Shown: piece by piece, positions 13,301-23,338 of the stretch
Layout: the number at the start of each line of letters is the position of its first letter
Position numbering within the stretch: the first letter of the stretch is position 1
DNA from: Acanthacorydalis orientalis
Taxonomy: Eukaryota > Arthropoda > Insecta > Megaloptera > Corydalidae
Reading direction: 5' to 3'
NCBI GenBank assembly: GCA_034766995.1
Contig: CM068323.1
Coordinates: 18,240,112-18,304,111 of the forward strand
Length of the DNA stretch: 64,000 nucleotides
The notes under the pieces: generated by a model
What the model saw: the letters and a program-made list of their open reading frames with translations, nothing else
Databases searched by the model: none
What the model was told of the DNA's origin: nothing
Program-made: the position numbers and the translations under genes

Positions 13301-14118
13301 GAACAGCTGCATATGGCTGTTTTATCTATAAATAATTATTTATTAAAAATTAACATATGATTTATGAATGATTTTTTTTATAGATCCTTTATAAATTTTC
13401 TATTATATTCTTCTCTTTTCTGATTCTGTACAGTTAAATTTCTCATGATTCAATTTAATTCCTTTTTATTCATTCATTTCTATTATTCGGTGACATTTTT
13501 GAATAAAAAAAGATTCCGGATTCTATCTCTTAATTTAATATCACATGTATATATTATGCACTTTTAGAAAATCGTCTACATTTATTTCTTATTTCGTTGC
13601 TTTCAAATATATTTTTGACAAGAGTTTCATATAGCTCTACTGTAGAAAATAATTATCAATTGACAAACAGTATATTGACGTACTGTTTACGTTATTGTAT
13701 AAAATAATTTCAGCATCATTTATTACCAAATTCGTCGTGGAGAGACTACGCTACAGGCAACACAAACTACGCGTTCAACGCATACGAAACCGAAGAAAAA
13801 CCAAATAGTTCCCATGGTACAAATGATCGAGGCCACCATCAAAATACATATCAACAACAGCAACAACCGAGTCAACGACCGATATCCGACCGGAATTACA
13901 CATATCAGGGCGATACGAGATCGTTGAAGAAACCGAGAGAAGTGTACCATCATCCGGCCGAAAGGAATACGTTTTCATTACCGAGAAACATATATCATGG
14001 ACCAGATGCAGGGAAGCATGGTAGCATGCAACCGGATTTCTATTTCATGCCCTCACAACGAAAATATTCCGGGGAAGTTGTTCGGGTTTATGTAGATTAC
14101 GATAATAACAAAAAATAA
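3521..14118 (+). CDS. Chitin-binding-like/EGF/DOMON x2/SEA-like/TM surface protein (5' partial)
   Basis: Fifteen exons join in a single frame through GT-AG introns: 3521-3618, 3702-3835, 6106-6327, 6518-7177, 7252-7287, 8044-8406, 8508-8735, 8800-9003, 9096-9313, 9777-9965, 10193-10340, 10741-10957, 11040-11215, 11284-11459 and 13714-14118 (stop TAA). They total 3,474 nt, or 1,157 residues. Approximate visible order: chitin-binding type-4 end 1-77, EGF-like 78-151, DOMON 1 split over 153-230 and 505-648, Glu/Pro repeats between, DOMON 2 at 655-833, SEA-like 850-960, membrane helix 989-1012, cytoplasmic tail to 1157. DOMON domains bind haem or sugars in known families, so with the chitin-binding-like end a role at the apical extracellular matrix is plausible but inferred. 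I do not recognise a named orthologue. The 5' end is outside the window. Exons 3-8 all have phase 1 at both ends. Confidence 0.85.
6106..6327 (+). other. Exon with two EGF-like modules
   Basis: The acceptor at 6105 keeps the frame with the preceding exon. It encodes [20 protein letters not shown] followed by PRC, then [15 protein letters not shown] and [13 protein letters not shown]. The spacing CxCx(5)GxxC is the EGF signature, twice. The donor GTATGT follows at 6328. Phase 1 at both ends is usual for exchangeable EGF exons. Confidence 0.8.
6518..7177 (+). other. Exon with first half of DOMON 1 and an acidic Ala-Glu-Pro tract
   Basis: The exon starts after TTTAAG at 6517 with phase 1. Its first 70 codons carry the DOMON beginning: [20 protein letters not shown], then [10 protein letters not shown]. 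After [10 protein letters not shown] the sequence turns into Glu/Pro-rich repeats (6778-7050). It ends in a less repetitive segment, [20 protein letters not shown]. The donor GTAATA is at 7178. Confidence 0.8.
6778..7050 (+). repeat. Coding imperfect repeat, Glu-Pro-x-(Ala/Ser) units
   Basis: About 91 codons of [20 protein letters not shown] and similar units, built from short imperfect 9-30 base repeats. All three frames stay open because the repeat period is a multiple of three. The encoded segment is strongly acidic and probably disordered. Confidence 0.9.
7252..7287 (+). other. 36-nt microexon with a dibasic cleavage motif
   Basis: Flanked by TTTCAG (to 7251) and GTAATT (from 7288), phase 1 at both ends. 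It encodes [12 protein letters not shown]. The HRKR-D sequence fits a furin-type proprotein convertase site. Skipping it keeps the reading frame. Evidence is splice signals and phase only. Confidence 0.6.
7338..7384. repeat. (TA)n microsatellite
   Basis: AT dinucleotide tract of about 47 bases inside the intron following the microexon. Confidence 0.95.
8044..8406 (+). other. Exon with [10 protein letters not shown] tandem repeats
   Basis: Acceptor TGTAG at 8043, donor GTAAAT at 8407, phase 1 at both ends, so it is a frame-neutral cassette. It encodes [17 protein letters not shown], then seven ten-residue repeats (8115-8324), then a polar stretch [20 protein letters not shown]. Confidence 0.8.
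8115..8324 (+). repeat. Seven tandem 30-bp coding repeats
   Basis: Seven units of exactly 30 bases encode [10 protein letters not shown] each time. The units differ only at synonymous third positions (for example GAACCG/GAGCCG/GAACCA), so the protein repeat is more uniform than the DNA. Copy number is likely to vary between individuals. Confidence 0.95.
8508..9003 (+). other. Two exons with the second half of DOMON 1
   Basis: Exon 8508-8735 encodes [20 protein letters not shown], then [20 protein letters not shown] and [10 protein letters not shown]. Exon 8800-9003 continues with [20 protein letters not shown], then ELKYHGHES. This is the DIxxG...D...TxxFxRxL and strand pattern of the DOMON C-terminal half. 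The first half lies about 270 codons upstream, across the Glu/Pro insert. Confidence 0.8.
9096..10340 (+). other. Three exons encoding DOMON 2
   Basis: Exons 9096-9313, 9777-9965 and 10193-10340. Visible motifs are [66 protein letters not shown] and [18 protein letters not shown]. They follow the DOMON order without any insert. The domain is preceded by a charged linker, [10 protein letters not shown]. Confidence 0.85.
10741..11215 (+). other. Two exons encoding a SEA-like juxtamembrane region
   Basis: Exons 10741-10957 and 11040-11215 (phase 2 junction) encode [20 protein letters not shown], later [12 protein letters not shown] and [18 protein letters not shown]. The G-x-L-x-V...YF.F ending placed just before the membrane helix resembles SEA domains. 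No classic GSVVV autocleavage motif is seen. The assignment rests on pattern and position only. Confidence 0.5.
11284..11459 (+). other. Exon encoding the single transmembrane helix
   Basis: After a short polar stem ([20 protein letters not shown]) it encodes [20 protein letters not shown], followed by [15 protein letters not shown]. It ends at phase 0 before GTAAAT. This makes a type I topology, with the EGF and DOMON modules outside the cell. Confidence 0.85.
13080..13187 (+). CDS. Candidate alternative terminal exon of the DOMON gene
   Basis: A less AT-rich block sits in the last 2.3-kb intron. It has an acceptor (GATACAG to 13079) and a strong donor (TAG|GTGAGT at 13188). Spliced at phase 0 to the exon ending at 11459 it reads [20 protein letters not shown], then QYRYP and a TAA at 13155-13157. 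It would replace the 134-residue tail of exon 13714-14118 with a 25-residue tail. Because a donor follows the stop, it could also be a poison exon. Transcript support is unknown. Confidence 0.45.
13714..14118 (+). other. Last exon, 134-residue cytoplasmic tail and stop
   Basis: Acceptor TTTCAG to 13713, phase 0. It encodes [20 protein letters not shown], a His/Gln-rich middle ([14 protein letters not shown]) and an ending in [15 protein letters not shown], then TAA. The tail is rich in Tyr, Asn, Gln and basic residues and looks disordered. I recognise no known motif. Confidence 0.8.
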
Positions 14119-14231
14119 AAAGAAATGAATGTAATATATGTATAATTAAATAATTTATAATGCAATAGAACAGATTGTTTCTGATATTTTGCACGGAATT
14201 GAATTTTATTTATCGTATCTCACTCGAATGC

Positions 14232-14237
14232 AATAAA
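14232..14237 (+). terminator. Poly(A) signal of the DOMON gene
   Basis: AATAAA 114 bases after the stop codon, the first one not overlapping the stop. Cleavage site not determined. Confidence 0.4.
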
Positions 14238-14239
14238 AA

Positions 14240-16118
14240 AATGCTTCGTTTGAGTTTCATTAAACTCATTCAAATAATTCCAACATTTATTTTTAACCAT
14301 TAAGTACTGGTCAGTTTAATACAATAAAATCAGAAATATATTAAAATAAAAATTGTTTAAATACAATATAACAGAATGTTGTCTTGAAATTTTGCCATAT
14401 TATAAATTATATATTTTTATTATGATATTGAATAATATATGAACATTTATAAAGAAGATAAACATGTAATAAAGAAGTATATATTCAAAAAAGATTAAAA
14501 ATAAATGTTTATAAGAAACAATCAATAATCAGTACCTATTATATATTTTATAAAATTTCAAACTTCTAATCTGAAACTTAAAACAAAAATATTATTCAAT
14601 TCGTGCAAAGATCTTTAAATGAAAATGACTGACCTGTCAGATTTTATCGAACAGTACAGGATTTTTAAAAGTAAATAATTGTTTAATGTAAATAAGTTAC
14701 AAATAATAATGATATAGATTTTGCAGGAAATTTTAAATAATTTTATTAATTAACTTAGACATCTAAAATTCGATTTATTAATGAATAAATAAAAAAATCA
14801 TTCATATTTTTAGAATAAAATACTATTTCGTACAACATTGAATAGGTTTATTTTATTAATAAATCGATTAGAATACATTTTTATTGTAGAAACGACAGTA
14901 TCACAACTTGATATCTGATAACAGAAAATAATTATTTTTAGATTAACATTTTATAAGTATTTTCCTGTCGAATAAATAAAAGAGAAATGTAATTAGTTTA
15001 TAATAAAGTTTCACAACGAATATTATTTATTAATCTAATATTTTTTTAAAAGTTTATTTGACTATACATTTAATTATAGATTTAATATATAACAACTGAT
15101 AACTTTCATCTATTAGTAATAATTCATATTTAATTGTTTAACAAACGTACATCCATGAAATCAATCTCAGTAAAGGTCCAGTATTTTTATATAACCACAA
15201 AAACCAACAACATATTTTAAATATACATCCTTTAAAAATAAACGAAATGAATTAATTTCGCTCTGCAAATACACCGGATAGTTTGTTCAAAAAATAAAAG
15301 GAAATAATGTATATTTGAATATAAATATGTACATAAGTAATTAATTAATAAAAAGTGTTGTATGTATAGATGGGTTGGTCATCTTTCAATATATACAAAG
15401 AGTCACATATTTAACCAAATACAATTATAAGATACCTGATTATAGCAATACTCGTATAGAATTCTCGTTTCGTTGATTTGAAATTTGATATAAGTTAATA
15501 AATGTTTTGAATTTTGAACCTCAAAAAACAGTTTCGATGTTAGACAGGTGACAGTGTTTTATATATATGTTTTTAATATATATTATATATCTAATAAAAG
15601 TTTTGTTAATAAAAATGAAATGATTTTTTTAAATAGTCTTTGTTTATAATCCTTACAAATGATCGAATTTTATCAAACAGAAAGAATGTATCAGTTACTC
15701 GTTTACATTTATTATTTATATCCTATTAACTACAAAATGATATACATATTAAATTGATCTTTTTTACTATAGTGAAAGAATTTTTAATTGTTTGATAATT
15801 TTAAATAAATCAAAATTTTAAAAGCACGTACGTTGAACGGGACAGATTAATTTGGATATTTTTTTATGTATAGGTAATAATTTCATATTTAAAAGGATAA
15901 TTATTTATTATTTTTAAGATACTAATTTTATTTCTTTTGTCTGCTACATGAATTCATAAATTATTTTATTTAAAAAAAATATACTTTAAATTTTACAGAT
16001 CATTTTACATAAACATAACTATAAAGAAAATTATAAATTCTTTAATAAAGATAAAATTTATATTTTTTGTTCTACACAAAATCGTACTACTTTTTTCTGC
16101 AATAATTTATACACACAC

Positions 16119-16187
<69 letters not shown>

Positions 16188-16226
16188 TGTATGTATAACT
16201 AAATCTATAAACAAGTCATAACCATT
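14240..16226. other. Intergenic region between convergent genes
   Basis: AT-rich DNA between the 3' end of the DOMON gene (+) and the 3' end of the odorant receptor (-). It holds a long (TA)n tract at 16124-16180. No open frame of note. Confidence 0.6.
16124..16180. repeat. (TA)n microsatellite
   Basis: TA tract of about 57 bases, about 50 bases beyond the stop codon of the odorant receptor (within its presumed 3' UTR), preceded by a short (AC)n. Confidence 0.95.
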
Positions 16227-19200
16227 TTACTTGTCGCTGACTTTCTGAAGAAAAGCGAAATACGAATAAGAAGATCTCAGAATCTAGAAAACAATATTCC
16301 GATTAAAAAACCATATGATTGCATTTAAGTCTGAATATTTCAAATATAAAATCAAAACGCATTTTATCGACTGGAAATATTTTTCTCAAGTGTATAAATA
16401 AGACATGTCTGTAAAATGATATAATATTTTTTTAAAAATATATACAAAAACTATTAATTATACTCATTTCTTTCATTCTTTTCTATTTATTTCGTATGTA
16501 TACATGCTTTCGTAGAAAGGAAACAAATTTCTAAACATATCTGATTTCAAACGTTCAATCTGGTATCGTTTAACTTTTTTCATATTTTCTTGACAGATTA
16601 ATTTATAAGTATTTGTATATATGTACATAGATACACCATTCTAATCTTTAATTCGCACATATATGTACTTACAGCTGTGAATGTAATTAACGAGAGTTTG
16701 AAAAAGATTCCAGCTTTTGCGTACAGTGGTACTTTTGCACGTTCCATCATTATTATTATAGTCTTTCTATCGCTCACGGATAAATTAATCCAGTTCGAAT
16801 TGTAAATTGCACTGTTTATCATGGAACTCTGCAATTACGTGTAATTATATATTTTTAATTCTTTTTAATAAGAATATAATTTTATATTTAAGAAGTTAAT
16901 TACTTCCTAAATAAACTCATCTTGGAATATTCCTTTTGCTTTTTTTAAGAATCAACTAATGTATTATTTATTAAATTAAATATTGCATAACTTGATTTTT
17001 TGTTATTATTTGATTATATAAAATAATTAATTCTCTTCAAAATTAATTAATAAAATATATAATTATATTTTATTAATTAATATATTATTATAGTATTATT
17101 TTTTATTTAATACGCCCGATGAGATTTTTTTAAACATTTAAATTTTAAGTACATGCACTTAGTAATAACAAATATGAATTTTCGAACAAATCGCATACTA
17201 AACATGGTAAGAATGTTTTAATTTATTAAATATTTATTATTTTTATTGGTGCAAGTTTTTTATATATGAATATATATTTATTGTTATTGATATAAGTGGT
17301 TTTACCTTATTGTAAATATCATTTCCTGTGAAACAATACAAAAATGTTTCGAATAACATATCGCCTAAATAAATCAAAGTTGTAAATAGTTCTACAAGAA
17401 TCACGTCGTTCTACAACAAAAATGTACATTTATGAATGTCTGTACGTGGGTAATAGTTTATTTTATACACAGCATTCTTTAAATTCTTCATATTTGATCG
17501 TTTTCCTAGTCTACTGTGTTATCTAATAAAAAAATAATATTAACCTTTTGCACTCCAAGCAATTAGGCTATGTGGTAAATCAGATGTTTGTATACTACGA
17601 ATTAAGATAAGAGTATGATAAAGATAGAAAAGTATAAACACCCGATGATATTGGTGGACTAACGCTTATTAATACTTTTATCTGTAAATGATAAAATGCG
17701 GGCAGTGACACTGGCCTTAGGAGTACAACGCCTTTAAGTGCCTGGGCAGTATAGCTGGCCTTGTGAGTGCAAAAGGTTAAAAAGCATATATCTGTGTAGG
17801 CCCTATATTAAACTACATAACTGGGAATATACAAAATTGTCTAAATGTTTGCATCCCTGATAAATAATAATAATTTATTTTATGAATGTTTCCATAACAG
17901 GCATTCAATATTACAGTAATTCATTTAGTAGAAAAATTTTCAGTTTTAATATATTTGCTATAGTATAATGGACTTTATACATCTGATTTAATGCACATCT
18001 TATTTCAAGTCTTTTGACTTTGATTCGTAGATTTTGAAAACGTCTGTTTCTATAAACATACGAATGAAAGAATTTAAAGGATGATATGTATAACAAAAGC
18101 TTGTTTATCTCAATACACTTACTTGTGCGATTTTAAAACCCGAAATACAGATAACAAAAGCACCAATCGATAATTGTACTAATGCACATTTTCCTATAGT
18201 TTTATTCACTTTAGACACAATCCTACAAAGTTCGTTCATTAATTCTAATATAGATCTTTTATCAAATTTATATAAATGAATAATAAAAAATGATTATAAT
18301 TTTTTTCATAATCTCTTACTGTTTAATATTATTTAATTTAAACATTCTAAACATGTAAAATATTAAACAGTCTATATTATTAACTTAATGAAAAAAAATG
18401 TTATAGTTACACATTTTCTAAATTATTCAAAGATATATATTAGATGTTTTATTTACTTTATTATATCGGCATAATGGTTTATACATGTATATATGTATTG
18501 TGTTTCAAACGATTTATTTTTACCTAAAATTATAAAGTTTTTTAGAATTTTTTATATTTTTTCTTTATAGTTTTATATATATATATATAAAATCGTTGTT
18601 CATAAAAATAAAAAAAAATTGAAATTACATTTTAACATTATTTCTACTTTATTAAAAACTGGCAGACAGATAATTTGACAATATTCTGAATATATTTACC
18701 AACATATTGTAACGAATCATTCAAAATACTAATCTCTCCGGCTATTACATTCATGATACCAGTACAAAAACAATCTGAAGCTATATGTATTATAGCGTTG
18801 ATTGATATTGCAGTCACTTCATAAAAATTCGTTATTTCATACCAAGGTGATGTTTTGAAATCATACGGATACCACGCATCAATAGCCAGTACTTTTTCCT
18901 ATAAGAAAGTTTCAATATAAACGTGAAAACGACGGTGTTTCTATATAAGTTTTAATTTGGAAACGTAAAAGCTATTTTATTTACTTAGTTACGGATTCGA
19001 TTAAAATATAAAACACTTTAATCGTGAAAACTTTATTAAAGACAGCTGCAATTCAATTTTCATATCGTTTTATATTTTATTCAAGAAATAGCGACTGATT
19101 CTATTTTCTAATAAGACATGAGAATATTCAAAGATTGAAATTCAAGAAGTGTCAGATTATAAACTTAATGAGTTAATTATTTCATAGATCATTGTATAAT

Positions 19201-21336
19201 AAATATTTATACATCATAAAAAAATAATATTAAGAGTATGTATTTATATTTACTATCGTTTTCCTATTAATTTAATTTTTATTATTTACTTTTAATTTAA
19301 CTGAGTGACATATAAACAATAAAATTATAAGAAATATGCGAATGTATGAAAATACGATTTTTTTAAAATAAAAAAATACATTATTTGATTTCTGTTTATA
19401 TTTAAATAAAAATATAGTTCTAATCAATACATAGATAATAAAAAAGTATCGTTCTCTTTTCTAGTATAATTAATAAACATATCTACTTGTCTAAACGAAT
19501 GATTATAAAATAAATAAAAAGTAAAATTGTAAATCATCAAGTTCGATTTTCTAATGTTATATGTTTTTTCATAAATGTTGAAGCTTTTCGCTGTATACTC
19601 GTATTTCAGTTGCATGAACGTATTTGTTTCAAATGACCATGTATATTTCGATTTAATTATCCATATTGAAATGATTACTTACATTACTTGTTATAATAGT
19701 TTGCAAACCCCAAAAACATGTCGTTAATAAACATGCAGACAAAAAAATTTGAAATTGCATTTTAGACTTATATATCATACTGTTGATAATTTTCATCTGA
19801 GTTTCGTCTTTAGGTTGTAATAAAGGACTTTTCAATGAATCCAAAATGGAGTTTATCCTTTTAGCGTTCCATTTTAATATAAATACTTTAATTAGAGCTG
19901 ATGTCTGTAATGTAATATTTATTTGAAATATTATTATATCCTGAGAATTGTTGATTCAGATGAAGAATTTTTGCGTATACTAATATATAAATAATTTAAA
20001 AATAGCAAATTAATAAAATATTAAAAATATCCTTGTAGGGTTTAGTTTTATGATTCATTTGTTCTTGCCTACTAGTTGAATATATTTTAAATTTAAACAC
20101 AAAGTATTTAGTCATTTCATTCGATATGATTTATATAAATAACGAATAAATAAGTAATATACAAAGATCATTTGATAAGTATGGTAAAAAAGCAAGTGAA
20201 ACACCATTTTTTGGAAAAAAATCGATTTTTTTCTCAATATAGTCTCCAGTGAGAGCTATATACTTAGTCTAGCGAATCTGTAAAATACAGATTGATGGCG
20301 ACAATGACATCCTCTTTCAACAAGAATTTCTTCCTACTGAGATAAATTTTCAAGTTTAAGAAGAGGAAAAAGTCACACGGAGCCAAGTCCAGAGAATAGG
20401 GTGGATGAGGAATCAATTCAGAGCCTAATTCGTGCAATTTTGTCTTTTCGACGGTCGATTTGTTCGACGGTGCGTTGTCCTGGTGAAAGGACAATTTTTT
20501 GTGCGCCAGTCTTGACCGTTTTTGTTTCAGCTCTTCTTTCAAACGATCCAATAACGTTGCATAATAGGCTCTTGTTATCATTTTTCCATTCGTTAAGTAG
20601 TCGATCAGGATGTTTCCTTAAGAATTCCAAACAGTGGTCATCATCTTCCCAAAATGGTCAACAAAACGGTCTTCGCCTTCTTCGACGCACTTTCACCAGT
20701 CGTTGTCTACTGCTTCGACTCAAGTGCATAGTGGTGGGTCTATGTTTCAATCACAGTGACGAATCGCTGCAAAAAGCTCTGCTCGTTTTTATAATTTTTG
20801 AAGCAACAACACAATGCTCGCTTCAAACGTCTGTAGAACGTGAACAACGCGTCGCTTCTGGCTGAAATTTCACCCATGCTAGTTTGGAAAGTGACACTTG
20901 ATAGCCGTGACATTACCAAATGAGTGATGGTGCCACATCATAGAAATTTACCAAACTTATCAAACGACCCACATAATTCATTTGTATATAATAAATAAAT
21001 TTACAAAAGTAATTAACATGAAGTACGCACGTATTGAAACTATTTCTTAAATATTTATTTTAAATTGTATGAACGATTACTTACTTCAGTAAGAATAATA
21101 AATAATGAATTAATAATATCTGTTAAATTCTCTTTAACATAAAAGATATCAATGAGTTGCACCACCATTAAAGTAAATACACCTATTACAAAAAGAATTC
21201 TGGACGAAATATATTTTAAGAAATAAACAAACGTATTTTTTTGTTTCTCAGAATATTCGTCCTCTTCTTGCAAGATATTGAAGAAGCGTAAAATTAATAG
21301 ATTGTAGTGAACTGCATTTTCTAACTTAACGAACAT
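16227..21336 (-). CDS. Insect odorant receptor, seven exons
   Basis: Seven exons on the minus strand join in frame: 21336-21085, 19904-19683, 18898-18700, 18244-18123, 17410-17306, 16828-16673, 16283-16227 (stop TAA). Total 1,113 nt, 370 residues. Family marks: ELFTTLIYLGDMLFETFLYC in the sixth-helix region, SVSDRKTIIIMMERAKVPLY and FKLSLITFTA, then the terminal exon ILRSSYSYFAFLQKVSDK. These match the C-terminal TM6-TM7 signature of insect ORs, ligand-binding subunits of a heteromeric cation channel with Orco in sensory neuron dendrites. The start is the first in-frame ATG (MFVKLENAVHYN) after an upstream stop. The protein is somewhat short: the link between QYV (exon 3) and ELMNELCRIV (exon 4) seems about 25 residues shorter than usual. 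No stop or frameshift is seen. Two transposon remnants sit in its introns. Confidence 0.9.
17544..17776. mobile_element. piggyBac-type MITE in intron 4 of the odorant receptor
   Basis: 233-bp element with perfect 12-bp terminal inverted repeats, CCTTTTGCACTC and GAGTGCAAAAGG. It is flanked on both sides by TTAA (17540-17543 and 17777-17780), the piggyBac target duplication. The interior has GC-richer subterminal pieces with a repeated TGGCCTT. No coding capacity. Confidence 0.85.
20162..20973 (-). mobile_element. Internally deleted mariner element in intron 1 of the odorant receptor
   Basis: Terminal inverted repeats share TTTGATAAGT(A/T)TGGTAAA at the left (about 20171-20188) and right (about 20947-20964) ends. 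A TA flanks each side (20160-20161 and 20974-20975). At about 812 bp it is well below the 1.2-1.3 kb of an intact mariner. The minus strand holds a degenerate transposase C-terminal half. The N-terminal DNA-binding part is gone. Confidence 0.85.
20264..20581 (-). pseudogene. Mariner transposase fragment (DD34D)
   Basis: The minus-strand frame reads AYYATLLDRLKEELKQKRSR, then SFHQDNAPSNKS and IPHPPYSLDLAPCDFFLF. The second and third catalytic aspartates are separated by 34 residues, as in DD34D mariners. The segment upstream needs frame changes and contains stops, and the first catalytic aspartate region is not recognisable. Non-functional. Confidence 0.85.
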
Positions 21337-22967
21337 GTTTCGTGCACTACTAATACAAAAAAATGATACAACACCAATCGCGTTCAATTAAATAACATAC
21401 GGTGTATATAATATATGAAAAAATCGTGCATGAATTTATAATAATCGTAATATATTTTACATATGTCTGTAACGGGATGCACAGAATTCATAGTAAAAAT
21501 ATCAAAGAGAATACATTATAACTAATTAAATATTCATTCGAGAGAAAACTACTTGTTTTAATTATAGGGTTCTGCTATCGTTTGCTAAACTTAAAATGAA
21601 TTTAAAATTTTCCAATGTAATTAATACAACACACACACACAGATGGTTAACGTAACTTTGTCGTTTTCAATTTATAATTCTTTTGTGCTAGTACGCTGTT
21701 CTTTATTATTAAAATATTTTTTTTACACTGAAGTGTTAAACATCTTCAGGGCTTGAAAAATATCCGAAACATTAAAATCATACTGCATTAGAAATCTGTT
21801 TAGACAGATGTCGAATCAAACGAAACGAAACTGTATTGAGTACAAATCAAAAAGAATTGTTTTTTTTCTATTAATACATTAATTGAATTATGATTATATT
21901 ATAGAAAGTGTTGATTGAATGATACTCTTTTCTCGTGTGTGAAAAATAAAGTAATAAAGATTAAGATAGTAGATCTACAGCCTCGAGCACATTGAAAAGT
22001 GACAAACGATTGATTTCAAGCATTCAATTATTCTAAAATGAATCATTCTTGATTAAAAACAAAACGCGTAACGAAATGATGTATGTGTAATTTAGCTGAA
22101 AGATTGAAACGAATGTAATTAGTCGATTGTCGATTTTCATTTTATCTGATAACTTATTTATATTCGTTTTCGTCAAACATAAAAAATAGAACATTTAAGA
22201 ATATACATAAAATATCATTAATCATTATTCATAAGAAAGTTTAAATTAATCAATCAGTTATTTAATTTTTGACGAATTGATACATGATTTAAATCTTCAG
22301 TTATTGATGTTCTAGACACGAGCTTTTACTTGTTTCCGCATAACATTTTTTTTATTTATTTTGGAAGCGTAATCTGTTTCAGTTTTATAAGCCAAGATAT
22401 AATTAAATAATAAATTGCTGAGTATCTATAAAACACATTTATGTTCATTGATTATTTTTATTAGGTATATTTAATACAGTGCTAGAATTTTCAACAGTTA
22501 TATAATTTCAAGAATCGAAATAAATTAAAATGAATGGAATTGCTTAGAGATAATCGATAAATAGATAAATGTATTTGAGCAATAATTATTCATACATGAG
22601 AAATATGAGAATTTAAAGAATTATTTATTCAATTCGAAGTATAAGGGAAATTTATAACAAATTCTTAAATAGATGTCAGATATAAATAAAATTGAAATTA
22701 ATGCAAAGATGTAATAGGAAATTAGCTTTGACTCTGATAAATAAATAAGATAATAGAAACACTTTTTTGATGTAAATAGTAAAACTATTAAAATAAAACA
22801 TTTTGAAATATCATAGATTTTATAGAATGTAAAAATTTATTTTTCTATAAATGCATTTCTAATATGTATTGAAATACACACCATACCATAATTCATTTTT
22901 GTTTTAATCTATTTTAGAATCGATATTTAACTGAAATATTTTCTTTTACTTCGCAATCTGCTAAGAT

Positions 22968-23338
22968 GTCTTTATTATATAATTTGTTCAGAATACCTTT
23001 ATGGACAGTGGTTCAATGTAACTCTAAGACTTTCGCCATTGCAAATTTCGTGGCATCAGAAAGTACCCGTAAACAATATTGCAATAAGTAACAAGCGTTT
23101 TAAATTTCAAGACAGTCAAACGATTAGATGTAAAGTATCTAACGTCTGGATACAATTCAGTAACCAATTTCCAGATAGACATTTATGCAAAATACAGATG
23201 ACTAGTGAAATTGGACACATTTGCGGTTTCATAAATTACAATTCAATCGGTTACGTAAACGACAGATTTTTTCTAAATCGATATTTTTTTATTATACGCC
23301 TGACTGATACTAACAATAAAATCGAAATTGGATGCTAG
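22968..23338 (+). other. Unrecognised coding-like island
   Basis: Composition is visibly less AT-rich than the surroundings. One frame is open from upstream of 22960 to TAG at 23338 and includes LYGQWFNVTLRLSPLQISWH and KVSNVWIQFSNQFPDRHLCK. A second frame starts with ATG at 22968 (MSLLYNLFRIPLWTVVQCNS) and ends after 42 codons. No domain is recognised and no clear splice sites were chosen. It could be a decayed gene, an exon or chance. Confidence 0.25.

Noticed and set aside
16380..16560. Other candidate last exons for the odorant receptor
   Set aside because: They splice in frame but give no family-like ending. The exon at 16283-16227 reads the expected SYSYF motif.
20401..20865. Open frame of 154 codons on the + strand
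   Set aside because: Antisense to the mariner transposase remnant, with no independent support.
21337..21387. Odorant receptor start at an upstream in-frame TTG
   Set aside because: An in-frame stop lies just before it and TTG is not a normal insect start. The first ATG is at 21336.
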